A stretch of 64,000 nt of DNA from Moraxella porci DSM 25326 (lineage in GTDB: Bacteria > Pseudomonadota > Gammaproteobacteria > Pseudomonadales > Moraxellaceae), in NCBI RefSeq assembly GCF_002014855.1, contig NZ_MUYV01000011.1, forward strand, positions 62,001-126,000, given 5' to 3'. The notes under the pieces were generated by a model, which was given only the letters and a program-made list of their open reading frames with translations, searched no databases and was not told where the DNA came from. The position numbers and the translations under genes are program-made. Shown in pieces: positions 18,321-27,059 of this stretch; the stretch's first letter is position 1; each line of letters begins with the position of its first letter.

Positions 18321-19631
18321 TTACCAATCATCATCTTCGCTATCATTTTGTAGAATCATACCGCCTGCAACGGTATGGTAGGTTGCTTCATCAATCAAAA
18401 TAAATGACCCTGTTGCTGTATTTTCGGCATATGGTGTCGCCAAAATTGGCTTTTGTAGGCGTAAAGTAACTTCACCTAAGTCATTCATATTTAAAGTATC
18501 TTTATCGCTAAAGTTGCTTAGGGTATGTACATCCCACACATGGTCAATGCTATCGACTTTGGCAAACACAGTTTGCGTGGTGTGTTTTAATAAATATTTA
18601 CGAGCAGGGTTTAATGCACGGCTATCAAACCAGCATAAAGTTGCTTTAATTTCTTTGGTTGGCATACGCTTTGAATTGCTTGAAATCAGCGTATCACCAC
18701 GAGAAATGTCAATATCATCTGCAAGGCGAATGGTAACTTGTTCACCACTGCTGGCAGATTGTACAATCCCATTTGGACTGATAATTTCGCTCACACGGCT
18801 CACATGACCTGATGGCTCAACACGAATTTCATCGCCAACAGCCACTTGACCTGCTTCGATACGCCCTTGATAACCACGGAAATCATCTTGTTTATCACCA
18901 TCTGCACGCAGAACAAATTGTACAGGGAAATGGAAATTCGCTTTATCTTCTTGGACAAATTCGCCTGTCGGTAACTCTTCTAAAATACCCAGCAATGCAC
19001 CGCCTTGATACCACGGTGTATTGTCGCTTTCGTGGACGATATTATCGCCATTTAACGCTGAAATTGGGATAAATCGTACATCATTTAAGCCCAATTGTTC
19101 CGCCAAAGTTTCGTAAGCACGGACAATGGCATTAAATTTATCTTCACTAAAGCCAAGTAAATCCATTTTATTGACCGCTACTAAAACGTGTGGACAGCGT
19201 AGGTGCTTTAAGATCGCTGAATGGCGTTTGGTTTGTGGTAATAATTGGACGGGTTCTTGACTAAAATCAATTTGTGATGCGTCAAGTAATACCACCGCCG
19301 CATGTGCTGTTGATGCCCCTGTGACCATGTTACGGGTATATTGTTCATGCCCTGGGGTATCGGCGATGATAAATTTGCGTTTTGCCGTTGAAAAGTAGCG
19401 ATACGCCACATCAATGGTAATGCCTTGCTCTCGTTCAGCTTCTAAGCCATCAGTTAAAACAGAGAAGTCAATCACTTCAGATTGATTTTTGGTTTTAGCA
19501 AGGTTATTGAGTTGGTCGGTCAATAATGCCTTGCTATCGTATAGCAGGCGTCCAATGAGCGTACTTTTACCATCGTCCACGCTACCAGCGGTAATAAAGC
19601 GTAATGGTGCATATTGATTTAAATTTGACAT
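18321..19631 (-). CDS. cysN: Sulfate adenylyltransferase GTPase subunit CysN
   Basis: This 436-residue GTPase works with CysD to make adenosine 5'-phosphosulfate (APS) from sulfate and ATP. The P-loop is GSVDDGKST at residues 16-24. The G2/G3 region EREQGITIDVAYR and DTPGHEQYTRN is followed by NKMDLL as the G4 motif. EF-Tu-like beta-barrel domains follow. There is no APS kinase (CysC) extension. It is shorter than E. coli CysN (475), mostly at the ends. AGGATA-type Shine-Dalgarno precedes the ATG. The upstream gene cysD is separated by a 157-base gap filled by a large palindrome. The base composition looks somewhat more AT-rich than recG. Confidence 0.95.
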   Translation of the reverse strand: MSNLNQYAPLRFITAGSVDDGKSTLIGRLLYDSKALLTDQLNNLAKTKNQSEVIDFSVLTDGLEAEREQGITIDVAYRYFSTAKRKFIIADTPGHEQYTRNMVTGASTAHAAVVLLDASQIDFSQEPVQLLPQTKRHSAILKHLRCPHVLVAVNKMDLLGFSEDKFNAIVRAYETLAEQLGLNDVRFIPISALNGDNIVHESDNTPWYQGGALLGILEELPTGEFVQEDKANFHFPVQFVLRADGDKQDDFRGYQGRIEAGQVAVGDEIRVEPSGHVSRVSEIISPNGIVQSASSGEQVTIRLADDIDISRGDTLISSNSKRMPTKEIKATLCWFDSRALNPARKYLLKHTTQTVFAKVDSIDHVWDVHTLSNFSDKDTLNMNDLGEVTLRLQKPILATPYAENTATGSFILIDEATYHTVAGGMILQNDSEDDDW

Positions 19632-19659
19632 CTTGTTATCCTTTTTTTCAATTTAATAC

Positions 19660-19786
19660 GTTATCTGATGCAATTGCCATACAAATGGCTTTTGCTACTA
19701 GGCAAACGAGCGAAGTTGTACAAGTAGTACTACGAGCGAGTTTAACGACGTAGCAGAAGTCATTTGGCAGGCAATTTCGGATGACT
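19660..19786. repeat. Large imperfect palindrome (REP-like) between cysD and cysN
   Basis: The arms at 19672-19698 and 19750-19776 are 27 bases each and match at about 22 positions when one is reverse-complemented. Outside them, GTTATCTGA near 19660 pairs with TCGGATGAC ending near 19785. Inside, AAACGAGCG (about 19703-19711) pairs with CGAGCGAGTTT (ending at 19743), around TTGTACAA. The element fills nearly the whole gap between the cysD stop and the cysN start. It has no open reading frame of note. It may be a miniature mobile or REP-type element, or an RNA hairpin that sets the CysD:CysN ratio. Confidence 0.7.
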
Positions 19787-19788
19787 TG

Positions 19789-20715
19789 TTAGAAGTAGCC
19801 CTGCTTTTTACGCTCTTCCATCGCCGCTTCACTCACTTGGTCATCAAGGCGAGTGGCACTGCGTTCAGAGATTTCAACCACAGCAGTTTCAGCAATAATT
19901 TCTTCTGGAGTGCTTGCCGTACTTGCCACAGGACAAGTACATGAAATATCACCAACCGTACGGAAACGTACCGAGCGAATTTCGCTGACATCATCAGCAC
20001 CTTTTGGCGTTAATGGGGTAACAGGTACAAGTAAGCCATTTTTTGCCACAACTTCTCGTTCATGTGCATAGTAAATCGATGGTAATTCTAAGTTTTCACG
20101 CGCGATATATTGCCAGATGTCTAATTCTGTCCAGTTTGAAATTGGGAAAACACGCATATTTTCGCCTTTATGGTGTTTGGCATTGTACAATGACCATAAT
20201 TCTGGGCGTTGGGCTTTCGGGTCCCATTGTCCAAATTCATCACGAAAAGAGAAAATACGCTCTTTGGCACGGGCTTTTTCTTCATCTCGTCTTGCACCAC
20301 CCATCAAAGCATCAAATTTATGCTCGGCAATGGTTTCAAGCAAAGTGACGGCTTGAGCACCATTGCGTGAATCGGTTTCTTTACGCAAAACGACCGTGCC
20401 TTTGGCAATCGAATCTTCAACATGACCGACCACCAAGCGAGCATTTAATTTTTTGACTTGTTCATCACGGAAGGCAATTACTTCTGGATAGTTATGCCCT
20501 GTATCGATATGCACAAGTGGGAACGGCAGTTCAATGTCTCGTCCTTCAATGGCAAAGGCTTTGCGTGCCAATGCCAACAGCACCACCGAATCTTTACCAC
20601 CCGAAAACAGCAAAGCAGGGTTACTACATTCGGCAATGACTTCTCGAATGATATAAATTGACTCCGCTTCGAGCCAGTCAAGGTGTTTATTTTGCAGGGT
20701 TGTTTGTTCTGTCAT
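19789..20715 (-). CDS. cysD: Sulfate adenylyltransferase small subunit CysD
   Basis: This 308-residue protein is the catalytic ATP pyrophosphatase-fold subunit of ATP sulfurylase. It adenylates sulfate to APS when GTP is hydrolysed by CysN. The PP-loop is LLFSGGKDSVVLL near residue 37. HIDTGHNYPEVI, GGARRDEEKARAKERIFSFR and RVFPISNWTELDIW are all typical. Length matches the family (about 302). It is upstream of cysN on the same strand and about 115 bases downstream of cysH, so cysH-cysD-cysN can be one transcription unit. Confidence 0.96.
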   Translation of the reverse strand: MTEQTTLQNKHLDWLEAESIYIIREVIAECSNPALLFSGGKDSVVLLALARKAFAIEGRDIELPFPLVHIDTGHNYPEVIAFRDEQVKKLNARLVVGHVEDSIAKGTVVLRKETDSRNGAQAVTLLETIAEHKFDALMGGARRDEEKARAKERIFSFRDEFGQWDPKAQRPELWSLYNAKHHKGENMRVFPISNWTELDIWQYIARENLELPSIYYAHEREVVAKNGLLVPVTPLTPKGADDVSEIRSVRFRTVGDISCTCPVASTASTPEEIIAETAVVEISERSATRLDDQVSEAAMEERKKQGYF

Positions 20716-20831
20716 AATCAGTACCTAATTTTATTAACTCTTAAAAACTTAAACCAAGAATTTTTGTGTCAATTATGCAAGGCTTGATCAGTAAGTTTTG
20801 CGACGCCATTGGACAATTTAACAAAAAATAA

Positions 20832-21563
20832 TTACTTATGAAGTCCACATTCCTTACTGTCTCGGTTTTCCCACCACCAACGCCCAGAGCGGATGTCTTC
20901 GCCTTCTTTGACAGGCATGGTGCATGGCTCACAGCCAATGCTTGGATAACCTTGACGGTATAATTCATTAAATGGAATGTTAAACTTTAAAATATATGCC
21001 CAAACATCGATCTCTGACCAATCATAAATCGGATTATATTTAGCAATGCCACGACCATCATCATGCTCTTCAAAGGGTAAATCCGTGCGGGTGACCGACT
21101 GTTCACGGCGTTGTCCTGTTAGCCATGCATCAGCATCTGCCAATGCTCGGTTTAATGGTTCAACTTTGCGGATAAAACAGCATTGTTTGCGCGCATCGAC
21201 ACTGTCATAAAAGGCATTAAGCCCCTGTGTTTTGACATACTCATCGACTGCCGTATCGATGGGATGATACAGCTTAAAATTTAGGTCTGGATAGCAAGTT
21301 TTGACCACATCAATCAAAGCCAGCGTTTCAGCATTCAGACGCCCTGTCTCAAGGGTAAAGACTTCAATCTTGGCACCGACATTCACCAAAGCATCGGTAA
21401 TCACCATATCTTCGACTGCAAGAGAGCTTGCAAATTTGACTTGGCTGTGTTGGCTGTCGATTTGGCGTAGTCGCTCGTGTAGCGTGATAATTTTGTCGTC
21501 CAAAGCGGCAAAATCAGCATCGCTTGGCGTGGGTATCTGCCAAAATTTTGGCTTAGTAATCAT
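20832..21563 (-). CDS. cysH: Adenylyl-sulfate (APS) reductase CysH, iron-sulfur type
   Basis: This 243-residue assimilatory reductase reduces APS to sulfite using thioredoxin. Cys128-Cys129 in QCCFIRKVEPLNRAL and the pair in SIGCEPCTMPV (about 210 and 213) are the four ligands of the [4Fe-4S] cluster that marks APS-specific enzymes, as opposed to PAPS reductase of E. coli. The catalytic Cys239 is in the C-terminal ECGLH motif. This fits the absence of a CysC domain or gene nearby. The start has GGAG at good spacing. The first gene of the cys cluster, it is divergent from the patatin-like gene. Confidence 0.93.
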   Translation of the reverse strand: MITKPKFWQIPTPSDADFAALDDKIITLHERLRQIDSQHSQVKFASSLAVEDMVITDALVNVGAKIEVFTLETGRLNAETLALIDVVKTCYPDLNFKLYHPIDTAVDEYVKTQGLNAFYDSVDARKQCCFIRKVEPLNRALADADAWLTGQRREQSVTRTDLPFEEHDDGRGIAKYNPIYDWSEIDVWAYILKFNIPFNELYRQGYPSIGCEPCTMPVKEGEDIRSGRWWWENRDSKECGLHK

Positions 21564-21922
21564 AGTGGCTCCCTATTGCAGGTGGCTTGCCTTGTTATAA
21601 TGATGTCAATGCGGCGTGAAAATGAGCATTTAAATAAACATGATAAAATTATCACTGAAACGGCAAAATCGAAAATTACTTTTTGTACAAAGTAAATCGC
21701 TTTTTGGCATTAGAAAATTATAACCATCACAGATGCTGAGCAGATGCTGATTTTTTTGCTTGGTTTTGGTCGGTTTTGTCGCTACAAATCTGCCACACAA
21801 CACCGTCAAATGATAAAAATTGTGCCAATAAATTATGCTATAGTGTGTACAATCAATCCATCAATGCCGACATCAGGATGACATTGAACCATGAAATTGA
21901 CCCAAATTAGGAAAAATTTGCG
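21564..21922. promoter_or_regulatory. Divergent control region cysH / patatin-like gene
   Basis: This 359-base stretch contains no gene. TGATAA and TTATCA form perfect 6-base arms at 21641-21654. A -10-like TATAAC is found on the minus strand near 21595-21600. An 8-base direct repeat GATGCTGA occurs twice near 21732-21750. One of these could be a binding site for a CysB-type regulator of cysH, but no consensus site can be proved from the sequence alone. Confidence 0.35.
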
Positions 21923-23104
21923 ATGATGACACGCCTTGTACCTGCTGTCAGTGCCGTGCTTGCCACTTTATTTGTGAGTGCTTGTGCCAGTACGACGCCG
22001 ACCCCCACATCAACCATCAGCCAAACAGCCGATACACCACAGCGTCCTGTCGTAGCACTCGTGCTTGGCGGTGGTGGTGCTCGTGGCTTTGCGCACATTG
22101 GGGTGATTGAGTCGCTCGAAGCACACGGCATCCGCCCTGATTTGGTGGTGGGTACGAGCGTCGGTGCGATGGTCGGCAGTGTCTATGCCAGTGGTGCGAC
22201 ATCTGCCAAGCTTGTCGCGATGGCAGATGAACTCAAAGAAACTGATTTGATTGATATCAGCCCATCCAAACAAGGCTTCATCGATGGCTCTCGCCTGCGT
22301 CAGTATATCAATACCCAAGTGGGCAATCGCCCGATAGAAGCATTTGCAATTCGCTTTGCTGCTGTCGCCACCGAGATGCAAAGCAAGCAAGCGGTCACTT
22401 TCCGCCAAGGTGAAGCAGGTCTGGCTGTACAGGCTTCTGCCAGTGTGCCAAACCTATTTATCCCACCACGCATCCCCGAAAACGGCGGCAAAAAATACAT
22501 CGACGGCTCACAGTCTGCCCTACTGCCTGCTCGCATCGCCAAGAACATGGGCGCTGATGTGGTGATTGCGGTGGATTTGATGGCAAATGCCGATACCATC
22601 GATACCGACAGCGATACCAAGACAAGCACCGACAAGCCAGACACCCCAAACACCGTCAGCATCGGCCGTGATGACACAGGCGTCCATGCCAAATGGGGCA
22701 ATGAAACCATCCGCATTCCGATTGATCTCGCTCAGATGAATGATGCCGCCAAGGGCTTGCCGTTTGAGCTGCCACTTGGGGATATTTTTGGCAATGTGCT
22801 AAAAGCCATCCCTGCAAACACCCAAATCGAACTGCCAAAAGAACTGCCAAAGACCCTGCCAAAGAGTCCATCAGAATTTTGGCAACTGTTTGGCAATGTC
22901 GGCGCCAATATCAAAGCCAATCCTGCCGATATCAAAGCCAGTGATGTGCTGATTGCGCCTGATTTGTCCAAGTCAGCAGTGTTTGATACCACAGGTCGTA
23001 CCGCACTGATTCAAGCTGGCAAAACCGCCACCGATGCCCAAATCGATGCCATCAAACAAGCCATCGCCACCGCACAATATCGCTACGTGGGCAACACTCA
23101 ATAA
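21923..23104 (+). CDS. Patatin-like phospholipase lipoprotein (RssA-like)
   Basis: This 393-residue protein has a lipoprotein signal with lipobox LFVSAC (Cys21), then a patatin domain. The oxyanion-hole loop is GGGGARGFAHIGV. The nucleophile is Ser79 in GTSVG, and the partner Asp194 is in YIDGSQ. It is thus a predicted serine acyl hydrolase of the NTE/RssA group attached to a membrane. A central Asp/Thr-rich insertion (TDSDTKTSTDKPDTPN) and a Pro/Lys repeat-like LPKELPKTLPKSP region are unusual and probably form a flexible loop. Two ATGs (21923 and 21926) are possible after AGGA at 21909. A terminator follows. Confidence 0.88.
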   Translation: MMTRLVPAVSAVLATLFVSACASTTPTPTSTISQTADTPQRPVVALVLGGGGARGFAHIGVIESLEAHGIRPDLVVGTSVGAMVGSVYASGATSAKLVAMADELKETDLIDISPSKQGFIDGSRLRQYINTQVGNRPIEAFAIRFAAVATEMQSKQAVTFRQGEAGLAVQASASVPNLFIPPRIPENGGKKYIDGSQSALLPARIAKNMGADVVIAVDLMANADTIDTDSDTKTSTDKPDTPNTVSIGRDDTGVHAKWGNETIRIPIDLAQMNDAAKGLPFELPLGDIFGNVLKAIPANTQIELPKELPKTLPKSPSEFWQLFGNVGANIKANPADIKASDVLIAPDLSKSAVFDTTGRTALIQAGKTATDAQIDAIKQAIATAQYRYVGNTQ

Positions 23105-23122
23105 TGCTTTCTTGTTTCAAAC

Positions 23123-23147
23123 AACGGTCAATGGTATATTGACCGTT
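23123..23147 (+). terminator. Rho-independent terminator after patatin-like gene
   Basis: Perfect 10-base arms AACGGTCAAT and ATTGACCGTT with a 5-base loop are followed by TTTTG. Confidence 0.85.
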
Positions 23148-23220
23148 TTTGTTGAATTAAAATAATGCAGGTAACACGCTTGCCACCAATAAAACAATCA
23201 AGGAAATTAGAAACGGTTTG

Positions 23221-23252
23221 GATTTATGGTGCGTGGTATGCGTCCTACCACT
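23221..23252. repeat. Half copy of the GTGCG palindromic repeat
   Basis: The segment resembles the right half of the fuller copies at 24151-24219 and 25334-25401, sharing GATTTATGGTGCGT and ending CTACCACT. The left half is missing or strongly changed. Confidence 0.55.
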
Positions 23253-23381
23253 ACCTAAGCCCTGTTGAAAAAAAGAACGACAGTTTTTTTACAAAACCCT
23301 CTTAGGGGTTATTTGAAAATAGTTGACCGGTACAGTCTAATCGCATGAAAGATGGTGGCGTAAAAAAGGCAAGAAGTAACC

Positions 23382-23537
23382 ATGGAAAATGATAAGCAGA
23401 AGCAATACGAAAGCCTATTAAATTTTAAAAGCAGGATATTTAACTTTTATCCTCCTCTTTATATAATAACTTTTTGGTCTTTATACCATTTTTTGGGTAT
23501 TAAAAGCCCTCTTATACTTTTTTTATTACTATTTTAA
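23382..23537 (+). CDS. Small membrane ORF, 5' part of a broken zinc-ribbon gene
   Basis: An ATG at 23382 opens 51 codons: MENDKQKQYESLLNFKSR, then a hydrophobic segment ending LILFLLLF. The stop TAA at 23535-23537 shares its last base with the ATG of the next gene. The sequence aligns with residues about 112-162 of that next protein (QKIDEYESLMSFK followed by a membrane segment). So this ORF plus the start of the next gene form one copy of a module that occurs again intact downstream. It is therefore probably the N-terminal part of a single larger gene, broken by a frameshift near 23515-23535. Translational coupling of two separate genes is the alternative. No function is recognised. Confidence 0.5.
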   Translation: MENDKQKQYESLLNFKSRIFNFYPPLYIITFWSLYHFLGIKSPLILFLLLF

Positions 23538-24154
23538 TGCAAATCCCCATAGATTTTTGGTTTAGAAAGAAAAATATATGCCCCTGGTGTGGAAATAGTT
23601 TTTTTCTTTTTAGAAAAGATGGTACACAAGATATTAGCTTTAAGATATTTACCCAAACCCAATGTATTAACTGCGGACGACCCCATGGTAATGACTTAAC
23701 ACCAAATAACCATAAAGAAAATAGCTTGGCACACTCTACATCAAAAGAAAAATATAACCATCAAGAATTGGTATTTAAGCCAGTTGCCAATGATACTAAC
23801 AAACCCATCGCAATTAAAACCACTTCTACTATCAATGATGAACAAATATTACTTACTCAAAAAATAGATGAATATGAAAGTTTAATGTCATTTAAAACAT
23901 TTATATTGTTTGGCTATCCTATTTTTGGACTAATGATAGCATTTGTTTTATTTAAATTTGTCTATCACAATCCGATGATTTTTATTGATGTAGTGGTTAT
24001 TTTGTTGTGTATTGGTGTGTTTTGGTTTTATAAACGCAATCGTTGCCCTTGGTGTGATGATAAATTTTTTATTTTCAAAAAAGATGGAACAAAATCAATT
24101 AATTTTTATCATCAGACAAAGTGTATTAATTGTGGACAGCCTAATGATAATTAG
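23537..24154 (+). CDS. Membrane protein with two CPWC/CINCG zinc-ribbon modules
   Basis: This 205-residue protein has two similar Cys4 modules. The first is at about residues 14-50 (CPWCGNSFFLFRKDGT through CINCGRP). The second is at the C-terminus (CPWCDDKFFIFKKDGT through CINCGQP). Between them lie a polar linker and two membrane segments (about 126-165). Each module should bind one zinc ion. I do not recognise the family. Together with the 51-codon ORF before it, the unit is an internal duplication. Its stop codon TAG lies inside the left edge of the repeat at 24151-24219, which suggests that the repeat insertion trimmed or ended the gene. The gene is AT-rich compared with its neighbours. 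Confidence 0.6.
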   Translation: MQIPIDFWFRKKNICPWCGNSFFLFRKDGTQDISFKIFTQTQCINCGRPHGNDLTPNNHKENSLAHSTSKEKYNHQELVFKPVANDTNKPIAIKTTSTINDEQILLTQKIDEYESLMSFKTFILFGYPIFGLMIAFVLFKFVYHNPMIFIDVVVILLCIGVFWFYKRNRCPWCDDKFFIFKKDGTKSINFYHQTKCINCGQPNDN

Positions 24155-24219
24155 TGCGTAGGGTGCATACAACGCACCATTGAAACAGATTTATGGTGCG
24201 TTGTACACACCTTGCCACT
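24151..24219. repeat. GTGCG palindromic repeat, copy 1
   Basis: Nineteen-base arms at 24162-24180 and 24193-24211 match at 17 of 19 positions and enclose the loop TGAAACAGATTT. A left flank TTAGTGCGTAG precedes the stem. The same structure and loop occur at 25334-25401. Confidence 0.8.
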
Positions 24220-24346
24220 TAATTATATGCTTGTACGCGTAAATTGGTTCAAATCTGTTTTGGTGTGATTAAGCACCAAACTCCCTACTAAAGCCAAGTA
24301 AAACTCAGCTAATAGTTTGATTTGGCAGAGGGGGGATAGATGGTAT

Positions 24347-24592
24347 CTACGGGCTGTTTATATTTGCGATAATTTCATTCAGTTCTTTTCTACAGTCCAT
24401 AAGAACGGACAAAAGACTGTCAAAAGAAATTTTCAAATCATGCGTCTCTATCAATCTGTAGTCATGAAAAAACTCAATAAAAATATCTAAATCATCTCCA
24501 ATGCCAATCAAACAGATAATCTGATCATTGATTGAAATCTCCGCACCAAGATAGTCATGTTTGCCCTGATTGATATAGTCCACTTTCAACAT
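24347..24592 (-). CDS. Small acidic protein, probable toxin-immunity protein
   Basis: This 81-residue protein begins MLKVDYINQGKHDYLGAEIS and is acidic. A perfect AGGAGG ribosome-binding site lies seven bases before the ATG. It starts 11 bases after the stop codon of what looks like the C-terminal end of a polymorphic toxin (24604-24720). That is the normal position of an immunity gene, and its size and charge fit. I do not recognise a named immunity family. It remains open whether it is now an orphan, since the toxin is only a remnant. Confidence 0.6.
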   Translation of the reverse strand: MLKVDYINQGKHDYLGAEISINDQIICLIGIGDDLDIFIEFFHDYRLIETHDLKISFDSLLSVLMDCRKELNEIIANINSP

Positions 24593-24603
24593 ACTTTCCT
24601 CCT

Positions 24604-24720
24604 TTAATTTTTTGGATCTAAAAAGCCTCTAAATTCACCATTTGAATTGCATCTTACCCCTTGCCAATTGGGCAGGCGAAATTCAAAGCCACCCCGAGAA
24701 AGCCTTGTTTTGGTTGTGTT
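24604..24720 (-). pseudogene. C-terminal remnant of a polymorphic toxin
   Basis: Reading the minus strand in one frame gives an end of a protein: LSRGGFEFRLPNWQGVRC followed by NSNGEFRGFLDPKN and TAA at 24604-24606. The pattern GGFEFRLPN...VR.NS.GEFRGFL resembles the tails of hemagglutinin-type and similar secreted toxins. The frame runs upstream into a piece of the palindromic repeat at 24723-24748, and then to a stop near 24775. No toxin body is present. The immunity-like gene follows after 11 bases. The call rests on motif resemblance and gene order. Confidence 0.5.
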
Positions 24721-24722
24721 GG

Positions 24723-24748
24723 GATTAGTGCGTAGGTGCGTACAAGGC
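24723..24748. repeat. Partial copy of the GTGCG palindromic repeat
   Basis: ATTAGTGCGTAGGTGCGTAC matches the left arm of the copies at 24151 and 25334 with one base missing. The rest of the element is absent. It abuts the toxin remnant. Confidence 0.6.
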
Positions 24749-24812
24749 TGATGTGATGCCGTCAAAGATTCTTAGGTTGTCATGTGATTGAATCCTTATT
24801 GGTCGATCTCAG

Positions 24813-25244
24813 TTAAACCCTAGAAACAAACCAAACAACACCTACAACCAAACTAATAAGCAATATTGACAAATGCCAACAAAATGCAAAAAAATATTTG
24901 CGTGTTATTAAAGCACTCCAACCAACAAGAACAAACAAAGAAGATAGAATCCAAACAAGTGATAAGGCATACACGACAAATAGTTCAGCCATTTCGTCAA
25001 TATCATTAAAAACGGATAGAGCAAAATCACTAAAAAACACCAAATTTAAAATAAAAAGTATACAGGAATAACCATGAATAGCGAGTAGTACATAGATCGC
25101 TATTCTTAATTCAAGCGAATCATTGTTCATCCAATAGCGATACAAAAACATCAACACAATCAACAGGGATAAGGGTTGGATAACAAAAAATCCAACTATT
25201 ATTGATACCAACATCAGGGTAAATTCAGAATAATATTCATTCAT
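24813..25244 (-). CDS. Small four-helix membrane protein, function unknown
   Basis: This 143-residue protein is very hydrophobic, with about four membrane segments (LMLVSIIVGFFVIQPLSLLI, IYVLLAIHGYSCILFILNLV, VVYALSLVWILSSLFVLVGW and HLSILLISLVVGVVWFV). GAGGTGAGATA precedes the ATG. It sits between repeat copies in the islet that also holds a toxin remnant. A role as a membrane immunity protein is possible but only inferred from its neighbours. No family is recognised. Confidence 0.6.
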   Translation of the reverse strand: MNEYYSEFTLMLVSIIVGFFVIQPLSLLIVLMFLYRYWMNNDSLELRIAIYVLLAIHGYSCILFILNLVFFSDFALSVFNDIDEMAELFVVYALSLVWILSSLFVLVGWSALITRKYFFAFCWHLSILLISLVVGVVWFVSRV

Positions 25245-25333
25245 TATCTCACCTCATGCTTTTGCTTAAACTCTTTTATCAAGATCCTGCCCCTTATGTA
25301 TACGATTCCTAGAATCTAAAAAAGAATCTATTT

Positions 25334-25401
25334 TAGTGCGTAGGGTGCGTACAACGCACCATTGAAACAGATTTACGGTTCATTATACGCACCATACCAC
25401 T
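25334..25401. repeat. GTGCG palindromic repeat, copy 2
   Basis: Arms at 25344-25362 and 25375-25393 match at 15 of 19 positions around the loop TGAAACAGATTT, which is identical to copy 1. The left flank TTAGTGCGTAGGG is also identical. Confidence 0.8.
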
Positions 25402-25412
25402 GACACGCCCAA

Positions 25413-25733
25413 TCAATAAAAAATATCACGGATTTTATCTATCTCAACATCTTGACGATAGTTATTTAAAATGATATTTTTTTGTTCTTCGGTGTAAAAT
25501 TTCTCATTTGTATTTGCTTGATTTTTGAGCGCAAATAACACATTCAGCATTTCATAATCAAAACCCTGTCTATTTACTAAATATGGCACATATGATTTAA
25601 GCGTATCAAATGCCTGTTGAGCACTTAATGTTTTTATATGATTGTCTATAAAATCACACAAATACCACTCATCGACAATCTTTTGATTATCAATGTCATC
25701 TAGTAATAAATCAAGATTTTCAAAAAAGTTCAT
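25413..25733 (-). CDS. Hypothetical protein, possible immunity protein
   Basis: From the ATG at 25731-25733 this is 106 residues, starting MNFFENLDLLLDDIDNQKIV. It is acidic and mostly helical, with Asp/Asn-rich ends. An in-frame GTG 23 codons upstream would add VNGRRKSDVVQSIIGYRLRF, which is basic and unlike the rest. That extension may be the remnant of a neighbouring toxin end. The internal start has only a weak GAGA. It lies next to repeat copy 2 and before the fadA terminator. No family is recognised. Its place among other small genes in the islet hints at an immunity role. Confidence 0.55.
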   Translation of the reverse strand: MNFFENLDLLLDDIDNQKIVDEWYLCDFIDNHIKTLSAQQAFDTLKSYVPYLVNRQGFDYEMLNVLFALKNQANTNEKFYTEEQKNIILNNYRQDVEIDKIRDIFY

Positions 25734-25804
25734 ATTCTCAAATCTTAAGCGATAACCAATGATCGATTGGACAACATCGGATTTACGCCTACCATTTACC
25801 ACTC

Positions 25805-25840
25805 AACAAAAAACCCAATTGCATTGTACACAATTGGGTT
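25805..25840 (-). terminator. Rho-independent terminator after fadA
   Basis: Perfect 10-base arms AACCCAATTG (25812-25821) and CAATTGGGTT (25831-25840). On the minus strand they are followed by a run of T (25806-25811). Confidence 0.85.
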
Positions 25841-25865
25841 TGGCGTTGTAAATACGATCAGTCCA

Positions 25866-27056
<1,191 letters not shown>

Positions 27057-27059
27057 TTA

